A DNA stretch of 64,000 bases, taken from positions 186,001-250,000 of the forward strand of contig NZ_WRPA01000003.1 in NCBI RefSeq assembly GCF_009831655.1, in the 5' to 3' direction. This document shows, in pieces, positions 18,150 through 25,684 of the stretch (positions are counted from its first letter, which is position 1; the number at the start of each line of letters is the position of its first letter). A program made the translations under genes and the position numbers. The notes under the pieces were generated by a model that worked only from the letters and a program-made list of their open reading frames with translations, made no database searches and was not told where the DNA came from. The stretch comes from Shewanella insulae. GTDB taxonomy: Bacteria; Pseudomonadota; Gammaproteobacteria; Enterobacterales; Shewanellaceae.

Positions 18150-21100
18150 ATGTTTAAGAAAATACTATGTAGTGCAGTAATGGCGGCTACAGTGGCTTCG
18201 GGCGTATCGCTTGCTGATGATACTGAACTCTATTTAATTGATACAAGCGTTCGCTCGGGTAAGAGGCCTCAGGTTTTATTTGTATTTGATAATTCGGGAA
18301 GTATGTCAACAGAAGATCAGAATGCGACTAGCTCCTATTGTTCAGCTGATGATAAATTAAACGGTGTTTGTGACTATGCCGATGGTTTCGCTGACTACTT
18401 AGCCGGTTACTCAGGTTATATAAACGACAATGGAATTTATTGGAATGCCGGGGGCATAGATAACACGAGTAATATGCCGACACCTGATGCGCCGAAAGAT
18501 TCGCGTCGTTTTTACGCTGATAATAATAACTGTAATAAAGCTGCAATTGCCCTGAAAGAGCGAGGACGATATACGGGATATTTACGTGAGTTTAAATCCA
18601 GTGGGAAGACTGGTAAGTGGTATCCGCTTGCCGATAATGAAGGATTTAATACTGGGCAGATTGTTGATTGTCATCAAGATATTCTAGAGTCTGACCCCAA
18701 AAACCCGGGGCGGAAAAAGCAGGGGGGGGGCACAGTTGCCTTTGCTGATGGTTATCCTATAGATTCCAAAGAGATGTATACATCTGGAGCCACTGCTACC
18801 GATAGAGAATTAAGTTTAGATGGTACCGAGTTTGGCAAAGGTACTCCTGTGACACTATATACGGCCCACTATCTTGTTTGGTATCAGTGGGTCACGACTA
18901 CTGAGGAGGGACAAAACAGTGGGGGTACAGGGACTCGTCTCGAAGTCGCTAAGGATGCATTGACTACGGCGTTAACCTCTTTGTCTATTCCTATTGACGC
19001 TGGTTTAGCAGTGTTTAATTTGAATTATCCATATGAAGGTGATGCAGATGGCGGGCGTATTGTCTATGACATTCAGGAAATGACCTCTACAAATCAGAAT
19101 TCCTTGATTTCTTTGATTAATGGTATGCCAGCTCAAACCAACACCCCTTTATGCGAAACTCTTTATGAGGCTTACCAGTACTTTAGTGGTGGGCCTGTTA
19201 CTTTTGGTAATGATGATAAGAATGCTCAGGGGAGTTATAAGATTGATGGGTATATTCCTAACTCCCCTCCAAGCATTCTTACAGGAGGAAATTATACTAC
19301 GCCATTTAAAAAGTGCCCCGATACGGCCTATATTATTTATATTACCGATGGTGCTCCGACAATTGATAGTAACGCTGATAGCGCGATCACCTCTTTAACT
19401 GCTTCTGCCGAAAATACAGCGAATTATTCTGGGTTTGATTTTGTCAATTCTTGGGGCGAAACGGAAACCAGTTATCTACCTGCCTTAGCCGCTTATATGT
19501 ATAACAACGACATGGTGAAGGGAGTCAAAGACGCTAACGGTATAGATAATCAACAAAATGTTAGATTATTTACGATAGGTTTTTCTGAAGGAGCTGACGT
19601 CGCTGCCAAATTATTGGAAGAAGCCGCTTTCAGGGGAGGGAACCCTAGAGATGATTCGGGGGTATCTAAAGGTTATTATGTTGCGAAGAATGGTCTTGAT
19701 CTCGTAGCGGCTATGGATGATGCCTTAAAGTCAATCTTGTCGATAGACTCGTCGTTTACTTCACCAAGTATTGCAAGTAACAACTTCGATAAAACGCAGA
19801 CCTATAATTCGGCTTACTTTGCGATGTTTTTACCAGGCAAAGGGCCTAGGTGGAGTGGGAATCTTAAAAAGCTAAAAGTGAATTCGTCCGGTGAGATTGT
19901 TGGGCCTGGAGGTACTAGTAAGGCGATAGATTCAAATGGCAATATTGCTCCCTCTACTTGTACCTATTGGAACACTTGTCCAGCGAATAATGTCGATGGG
20001 AATAAGGTTAATTCTGGCGGTGTGCTACCCATTTTGAGGTCGACCTTAAAAAATCGCAATATAAAGACTAATTCTAGTTCTAGTATTGTGGATATCCGGG
20101 TTTCTGGTTTTGCATCTTCCTACTCGCAAGAGGATTTAGACTGGTTGTTTGGTGTCGATGTCGATGATGATGACAACGACGGCAATATATATGATGCCAG
20201 AGAAGATATTATGGGGGATCCGCTTCACTCTAAGCCGTTAGCAATAAACTTTGGTGATAAACCAAATACAGATGGTACAGAGAACTTGGATGTTCGAGTC
20301 ATAGTTGGTACCAATCAGGGCCTTGTGCACATGTTTAAAGATTCTGACACGGGGAGTAACGACTATTCTGTAGGTACTGTGTCTGAGTCTTGGGCATTTT
20401 TGCCTCAAGAACTTTGGAGTAATATTCCTAAGTTAAGAGAGAATGCTCCTACGGGAGCGCATAGCGTATATGGAATGGATCTTTCTCCGGTAGCCTATAC
20501 AGAGACGGATTCCAGTGGAAAAGTCAATAAGGCTTGGGTATTCCTTGGTATGCGTAGAGGTGGAACCTCTTATTATGCCTTGGATATTACTAATCCGGAT
20601 GTACCAAGTTTTAAGTGGAAAATAGATACTAATTCGACTGGATTTGAAGAGCTAGGGCAATCTTGGTCAGAGCCCGTTGTTACCTTTGTACCAGGTATTG
20701 ATGACCCTGTGTTAGTGATTGGTGGGGGCATGGCTTCGAGTGAAGGTACAGGAGAGGCTGTTTATATTGTAAATGCCAAATCCGGTGCTTTTATTAAGAA
20801 ATTCTCTGCGACTGGTATGGCAAGTGTGCCTAATAAGGTTGCTGTTTTAGACAGTAATAATGATGGCATTACCGATAGAATATATGCGGCAGATGTTGGT
20901 GGTAATATTTGGCGTATAGATTTGCCGGAAACAACGCAATCGACTTGGTCTACGTTCAAGTTTGCATCTATTGCGACATCTACCTCCCCAAATGACAGGA
21001 TGTTCTTTGCCGAACCATCGGTTGCACAGACTCAATTCAACAATATTCATGATAATAGCGGTGATCTCACTTATCAGAGTATTCCCTACGATGCCGTGAC

Positions 21101-21698
21101 TATAGGTACGGGAAATCGAACCCACCCTCTTGATATAAATACGAATGACATGTTCTATGTATTTCAAGATCGTAATGTGGTGACAAAAACCTTTACAAGT
21201 ACTGATGCACCAACAGAGCTAACCATTAGTGATCTTTATGATGTCACCACGGCTGCGCCTTCATCTCAAAGTGAGAATGTTACTTTTGGAACCAAACGTG
21301 GATGGTTTTACGATTATAGTGTTGCAGGGGAAAAGACCCTGTCCGCATCATTGATATTTGATGGAAAAGTCTATTTTACTTCTTTCATTCCACCGACTCG
21401 AACTGATGTCGATTTGGAAGCTGGAATATGTGGTTTTGCAGGACAAGGACGATTATATGTATTTGATTTGCATAGGGGGACCAGGTCTTATAGCGAAACC
21501 TATTATGAAATTGGTGAAAGGGTACCTGACACGCCCCAGATCGTAATACCTAAGCCGGAAGAAGGGGAAGATTCTATCGCCTACATCATAGGTGTGGGTA
21601 AAGGTGAGTGTGAAGAGGGAGAGTGTAAGGGTACCGTGTCTTTAGGTAGTGGATTGAGTACTAATAGAATTTATTATCACTTGGATGAGAAGAATTAA
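18150..21698 (+). CDS. pilY1: PilY1-type pilus tip adhesin / assembly protein
   Basis: This large (1182 aa) exported protein sits at the type IV pilus tip, counteracts retraction and contributes to adhesion and surface sensing. It has a Sec signal (cleaved near SLA|DD). A von Willebrand A-like N-terminal half carries the MIDAS motif DNSGS (D47, S49, S51) and later ITDGAPTIDSN. The C-terminal half is the PilY1 beta-propeller, with an Asp-rich loop VDVDDDDNDGN and the conserved calcium loop LDSNNDGITDRIYAADVGGNIW near residue 905. A run of nine G residues encodes Gly192-Gly194. The gene is AT-rich compared with flanking core genes. pilE begins 3 nt later. Confidence 0.93.
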   Translation: MFKKILCSAVMAATVASGVSLADDTELYLIDTSVRSGKRPQVLFVFDNSGSMSTEDQNATSSYCSADDKLNGVCDYADGFADYLAGYSGYINDNGIYWNAGGIDNTSNMPTPDAPKDSRRFYADNNNCNKAAIALKERGRYTGYLREFKSSGKTGKWYPLADNEGFNTGQIVDCHQDILESDPKNPGRKKQGGGTVAFADGYPIDSKEMYTSGATATDRELSLDGTEFGKGTPVTLYTAHYLVWYQWVTTTEEGQNSGGTGTRLEVAKDALTTALTSLSIPIDAGLAVFNLNYPYEGDADGGRIVYDIQEMTSTNQNSLISLINGMPAQTNTPLCETLYEAYQYFSGGPVTFGNDDKNAQGSYKIDGYIPNSPPSILTGGNYTTPFKKCPDTAYIIYITDGAPTIDSNADSAITSLTASAENTANYSGFDFVNSWGETETSYLPALAAYMYNNDMVKGVKDANGIDNQQNVRLFTIGFSEGADVAAKLLEEAAFRGGNPRDDSGVSKGYYVAKNGLDLVAAMDDALKSILSIDSSFTSPSIASNNFDKTQTYNSAYFAMFLPGKGPRWSGNLKKLKVNSSGEIVGPGGTSKAIDSNGNIAPSTCTYWNTCPANNVDGNKVNSGGVLPILRSTLKNRNIKTNSSSSIVDIRVSGFASSYSQEDLDWLFGVDVDDDDNDGNIYDAREDIMGDPLHSKPLAINFGDKPNTDGTENLDVRVIVGTNQGLVHMFKDSDTGSNDYSVGTVSESWAFLPQELWSNIPKLRENAPTGAHSVYGMDLSPVAYTETDSSGKVNKAWVFLGMRRGGTSYYALDITNPDVPSFKWKIDTNSTGFEELGQSWSEPVVTFVPGIDDPVLVIGGGMASSEGTGEAVYIVNAKSGAFIKKFSATGMASVPNKVAVLDSNNDGITDRIYAADVGGNIWRIDLPETTQSTWSTFKFASIATSTSPNDRMFFAEPSVAQTQFNNIHDNSGDLTYQSIPYDAVTIGTGNRTHPLDINTNDMFYVFQDRNVVTKTFTSTDAPTELTISDLYDVTTAAPSSQSENVTFGTKRGWFYDYSVAGEKTLSASLIFDGKVYFTSFIPPTRTDVDLEAGICGFAGQGRLYVFDLHRGTRSYSETYYEIGERVPDTPQIVIPKPEEGEDSIAYIIGVGKGECEEGECKGTVSLGSGLSTNRIYYHLDEKN
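18722..18730 (+). repeat. Poly-G (G9) tract inside pilY1
   Basis: Nine consecutive G residues lie within codons 191-194 (CAG GGG GGG GGC). A one-base slip would frameshift pilY1 and truncate it before the propeller. The count was cross-checked against the uninterrupted downstream reading frame. Confidence 0.9.
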
Positions 21699-21701
21699 CA
21701 A

Positions 21702-22094
21702 ATGCTGAAATTAAAGGGCTTTACCTTGATAGAAGTGATGATCACAGTTGCTATAGTAGGGATATTGGCTGCAATAGCTTACCCCTCTTATATTGACTAT
21801 GTGATCAAAAGTGGTCGGGCAGAAGGCGTCGCTGTGGTGATGGAGGTTGCCAATCTTCAAGAGCAGTACTATCTGGACAACAGGACTTATGCCAGTGATT
21901 TAACCAAATTAGGTATGAGTGCAAACCCTTTGGTTACTGAGCATGAGCATTATAAGGTTAGCTCTACTGGAGGCTCTACATTTAAGGTTACTGCAACGGC
22001 AATAGGTTCTCAGGCAAGTCGGGATACAGCCTGTGCAACAATTACCATGACGGATGCCGGTGTAAAAGGCCCGTCAAAGGAGTGTTGGAAATGA
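21702..22094 (+). CDS. pilE: Type IV pilin-like protein PilE
   Basis: This 130-aa minor/major-like pilin has a short leader and the perfect site [26 protein letters not shown] (Glu +5), followed by the pilin strand region [23 protein letters not shown]-terminal disulfide pair (Cys near 110 and 128) closes the D-region. It lies in the pilV-pilE cluster, where the equivalent E. coli/Pseudomonas gene is the minor pilin pilE. It overlaps the next small gene by ATGA. Confidence 0.9.
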   Translation: MLKLKGFTLIEVMITVAIVGILAAIAYPSYIDYVIKSGRAEGVAVVMEVANLQEQYYLDNRTYASDLTKLGMSANPLVTEHEHYKVSSTGGSTFKVTATAIGSQASRDTACATITMTDAGVKGPSKECWK

Positions 22095-22390
22095 TTAAGC
22101 TGCTTAGTACAACGATGTGTATCATGTCGATTGCATTGATAACTCCAACCTATGCCAAGATGCAAGAGTATAAGTGTTTCATTAGTAGTGCCCAAAAGGG
22201 TGAGCAAGTTGTTTTTTATCGGTGGGAAGAAAGCCAGTTACCGCTTAGAATAGCCGGCCTTCCAGGCAAACAATTAACAGATGCTAAGGGAAAGAAGTAC
22301 TTTATTAAAGAGGTAGAGGAGTGCGTGCTGCTATCAGAGCCCTTCACTAGCGATAAAGCCAATGCTGTTGACAAACGTACGCTAAGGTAG
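22091..22390 (+). CDS. TapY2-like type IVa pilus-associated small secreted protein
   Basis: This 99-aa protein has a Sec signal (cleaved after ...TPTYA) and a short mature domain. Two cysteines (in YKCFISS and EECVLLS) could pair. Its start overlaps the pilE stop as ATGA, so it is translationally coupled to the pilus genes. Position after pilY1/pilE and general form match the TapY2 family reported beside tapY1 in Aeromonas and Shewanella; the name is an inference from context plus resemblance. Molecular role is unknown. Confidence 0.72.
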   Translation: MIKLLSTTMCIMSIALITPTYAKMQEYKCFISSAQKGEQVVFYRWEESQLPLRIAGLPGKQLTDAKGKKYFIKEVEECVLLSEPFTSDKANAVDKRTLR

Positions 22391-22400
22391 GCATTTCGTT

Positions 22401-22425
22401 AAAGTCCCTACGAGTAGGGACTTTT
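22401..22425. terminator. Terminator between the pil operon and the convergent FimT gene
   Basis: AAAGTCCCTAC / GTAGGGACTTTT with a 2-nt centre. It is A-rich on one side and T-rich on the other, so it can work in both directions. Confidence 0.78.
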
Positions 22426-22446
22426 CTCTTCACCGGGGATAGTTTC

Positions 22447-22938
22447 CTAACAGCTATTTCCATCTGCACCATAAGATATAAGTCCGCTGCTACTTATTGT
22501 CACACTTTGAGAATCGCTTGCCTTGCCATTTGGGCAATAGATAATTGAGCCGCTGGAAGATAAACCATCTGCACTAAAGGTAATCAGTGGACCGGATCCC
22601 TTGACGGAGTCTTTACTGTTGAAATTATCTATCGCTCTTAGTTCTTTATCGGTTCCCCCTGCATCGGTTATATAGACTCTTATTCCCCCTTTCCAATCAG
22701 TACCCGTTCCACAAGAGGTTGTTGAGGCAAATGGACAGACATTGACTGTCGTACCGTAACTTATTGCTTGATTTCTGGCAAAAGACATTAAGTTATGGAT
22801 GCGCTCGATACTACGATTTACTCTGACGCTTTCATAGGCTGAAATTAATGATGGTAGCCCTATGGTTAATATGATTCCTGCAACGACAATGGTCACCATG
22901 AGCTCGACGAGCGTGAACCCATTTTTATTCTTTATCAT
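22447..22938 (-). CDS. GspH/FimT-family pseudopilin (copy 1)
   Basis: This 163-aa minor pilin candidate has leader MIKNKNG|FTLVELMVTIVVAG (cleavage site and Glu +5) and the FimT/FimU-type segment VNRSIERIHNLMSFARNQAISYGTTVNVCP. A late IIYCPNG pairs with other cysteines. The end, ISYGADGNSC, has a C-terminal Cys. It lies opposite the pilV-E operon and downstream of a second FimT paralogue on the same strand. The two probably arose by duplication and serve as FimT and FimU for the same pilus. Confidence 0.87.
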   Translation of the reverse strand: MIKNKNGFTLVELMVTIVVAGIILTIGLPSLISAYESVRVNRSIERIHNLMSFARNQAISYGTTVNVCPFASTTSCGTGTDWKGGIRVYITDAGGTDKELRAIDNFNSKDSVKGSGPLITFSADGLSSSGSIIYCPNGKASDSQSVTISSSGLISYGADGNSC

Positions 22939-23074
22939 GAGTAAAATCCTCTATTTACTTAACACTAGTATAAGCGAGAAGTTTTAGGATTTCAGTATAT
23001 ATAAGCTATTCTTTTTAATGCCAATAATTTGTCAGCTGGGTTAAAATTGGCGTGTTAAGTGAGTCATACCTATG

Positions 23075-23587
23075 TTATTGGTTGCAGCTGATGTTTTTCT
23101 CCTTTGAGAAGCGTACTCTACCGGCTTGATTGACTATGACCGCTTTCGAATAGGGGCTATCGGCAGAGCCAGGGCAATACCTTAATGTTCCATTGGTGCC
23201 TGATGCTAGCCCATCGGGCTGAAAGCGAGCCGCTGCACGGTTGTAGTAGACAAAATCTCCACTATCAAATGGGCCTGTTTGCATCAGTAATTTGTCAGTT
23301 CCATCGAGCTGGTTACTGGTGCCTGAGTCGGTAAACACTCCTAGGCCAAGGTGCCAGTCGTTAGTGCATTGATTATCTTTAATGGGGCATACGGTGACCC
23401 GTATGCCATAGTTGATGGCTGTATTCCTGGCATACTGAAGTGTTTGCTGAATGATCTTAACTGCGGCGTCGGCTCGGTAGGCCTGATAGAGCTCTGTGAG
23501 GTTAGGTAGGGCCGTAGAGAGGAGAATGGTCGCAACGGCGAGAGTGACCATTAGTTCGATGAGCGTAAATCCATTATGATGTTTCAT
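23075..23587 (-). CDS. GspH/FimT-family pseudopilin (copy 2)
   Basis: This 170-aa paralogue of its neighbour has leader MKHHNG|FTLIELMVTLAVATILLSTALPNL, then VKIIQQTLQYARNTAINYGIRVTVCPI and a LRYCPGS segment. The domain layout and cysteine positions match the downstream copy, but the sequences are clearly diverged. A gap of 136 bp separates the two. No terminator is evident between them, so one mRNA is plausible. The start ATG follows AAGGATTAGCC. Confidence 0.87.
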   Translation of the reverse strand: MKHHNGFTLIELMVTLAVATILLSTALPNLTELYQAYRADAAVKIIQQTLQYARNTAINYGIRVTVCPIKDNQCTNDWHLGLGVFTDSGTSNQLDGTDKLLMQTGPFDSGDFVYYNRAAARFQPDGLASGTNGTLRYCPGSADSPYSKAVIVNQAGRVRFSKEKNISCNQ

Positions 23588-23816
23588 GGCTAATCCTTGC
23601 TGTATTTAGTCTATGCTTCCTGCAATGACTTTTACTCGTTTTTCGGGCGAGTTTATTGAGTATAGATGAGCTGGCTCAGGTTTAGTGGTCGTGCATATAT
23701 TGTTCTGCTCTATGAATATTGAATCATTTGACCTCTCGATATAATGATCTTTGGCGGTTTGAATGGACGTGATAAGCTAATGTCTAATAAATTTAAGTTT
23801 TGTCGAATTGGGTTAG

Positions 23817-24176
<360 letters not shown>

Positions 24177-24181
24177 GTTAT

Positions 24182-24211
24182 AAAAAACCGCTGACATATC
24201 AGCGGTTTTTT
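24182..24211. terminator. Bidirectional terminator between glnB and nagR
   Basis: AAAAAACCGCTGA / TCAGCGGTTTTTT with a CATA loop; T-tracts on both strands serve the two convergent genes. Confidence 0.92.
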
Positions 24212-24252
24212 GTTGTCTGTAGAAAGGCTCAATCAAAGTCTGGTTTCAAACC

Positions 24253-25272
24253 CTAAGCCCTTGGGCTTGCCGATGAGTCTCTCAGCACTGGCTCAGGAAT
24301 AAAGACCTGATGCGTCGTTTCACTCTGCTTGTTGCCTTGATTCTCGATAAGTAACTCTGTCGCCGTCTGAGCGATTAACTTGTTGGGTTGATGGACAGTG
24401 GTTAACTTAGGCCAGGTTTGCCTCGAGAAGGGGCTGTCCTCGAAGCCAACGATAGAGAGTTCCTCGGGTATCGCAACCCCTGCGAGCCTAGCCGCAAAGA
24501 GGGCCCCCGCGGCAATTTCATCGTTACAGGCTACTATTGCTGTTGGGCGATTCGCCTTGGTTAGCAATGTTTTTGCGCCCTCTACCCCCGACTCAAAGGA
24601 ATACTGACCGTTGATTATGTTGGATTCGTCTAGCGATAACTGATTACTTTGCAAGGCCGCCTTAAAGCCTGCTAGGCGTTCCTTGGTGGATTCGTGCTGG
24701 TGATCACCGCTCAGGAAGGCGATATTTTTATGACCCAGATCGATAAGGTGCTGGGTGATGGAGATGGCGCCATGTTTGTCATTGACCAGGATTGACAAGC
24801 CGTCGCTCGGGCTTACTTCTTCCCCGGCGATAATGCGAACATAATTGGCATTTATCTGATCCAGCGCCGCCAAGACTTTTGGATCTTCCGATAGCGGCGG
24901 AGTTAGTACCAAGCCTGATAGTCTTGCATGACGCACCATATCGACTAGTTCTTGGCAGATATTCTCCGACTTAGCATCGCAGGGGTGAATGAGCAGTTCA
25001 TAGCCTCTCTGTTTACAGGAGGACAAAATTCCATTTTGCATGTCAATGACATAGTAGGCATTGGGATTATCGTAGACAAAGGCGATCACATAAGATTTAG
25101 TGCCGGCTAGATTACGGGCTGCCACATTTGGCTGGTAATTAAGTGCGGCAATCGCCTGGTTGACTTTATCGATTGTCGCTTGACGAACCGAGGGCTCGTT
25201 ATTCGTGACCCGTGAAACCGTTTTTATTGAGACGCCGGCATATTTGGCGACGTCATTAATGGTGACTTTCAT
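24253..25272 (-). CDS. nagR: LacI-family repressor, probable NagR of the GlcNAc regulon
   Basis: This 339-aa LacI/GalR regulator has HTH VTINDVAKYAGVSIKTVSRVTNNE at residues 3-26 and hinge helix PNVAARNLAG near 50-60. A periplasmic-binding-protein-like sugar domain follows (VACNDEIAAGALFAARLAG and VGFEDSPFSRQTWP). It lies beside the TonB receptor gene and divergent from it, with a NagR-type operator in the shared region. Four more copies lie farther along the cluster. In Shewanella a LacI-type NagR is known to repress the GlcNAc genes through this motif, with a GlcNAc-derived effector. Assignment rests on context and operator; the effector is not visible here. Confidence 0.87.
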   Translation of the reverse strand: MKVTINDVAKYAGVSIKTVSRVTNNEPSVRQATIDKVNQAIAALNYQPNVAARNLAGTKSYVIAFVYDNPNAYYVIDMQNGILSSCKQRGYELLIHPCDAKSENICQELVDMVRHARLSGLVLTPPLSEDPKVLAALDQINANYVRIIAGEEVSPSDGLSILVNDKHGAISITQHLIDLGHKNIAFLSGDHQHESTKERLAGFKAALQSNQLSLDESNIINGQYSFESGVEGAKTLLTKANRPTAIVACNDEIAAGALFAARLAGVAIPEELSIVGFEDSPFSRQTWPKLTTVHQPNKLIAQTATELLIENQGNKQSETTHQVFIPEPVLRDSSASPRA

Positions 25273-25608
25273 CTAGCGGATACTCTTTGTGTCTGCGCAG
25301 CATCTGGCTACTTCAGAATTCAAATATGTCTTAAACAATGTACTGTATGGTTACACAGCAGATCTCACTTCCCCTGGCGACAATATTGCTGAGTTTTACG
25401 CTATTAAGCAATCATCAAATTGATTTCTATCCTAAATTACATTCGCCTTATCTCGAAAGTAAGTAATTTTTATACTTTATTATCAGCTATTTGCGGGCAA
25501 GTTCGATGAAGACGTTTTGTTTGATAAATGTATAAATTCAAAGAAATTCCCGCTTTTGGTTATTTTGTTGTGGCGCATCTGTTAATTGTTGTGTAATCTT
25601 TGTACTCA

Positions 25609-25626
25609 CATGACAGCGTTGTCATT
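25609..25626. promoter_or_regulatory. NagR operator 1, before the TonB receptor
   Basis: CATGACAGCGTTGTCATT matches the Shewanella NagR consensus at all core positions. It lies 59 bp upstream of the receptor ATG, in the nagR/receptor divergent region. The rest of that 412-bp region (25273-25684) shows only AT-rich promoter-like DNA and a 14-mer AAATGTATAAATTC (25526-25539) that recurs at 31214. Confidence 0.92.
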
Positions 25627-25684
25627 CCTTCGGGAATGGTTATGAATACGAAAAAAGATAATAAAGTTATGGAAGGGAAACGAG

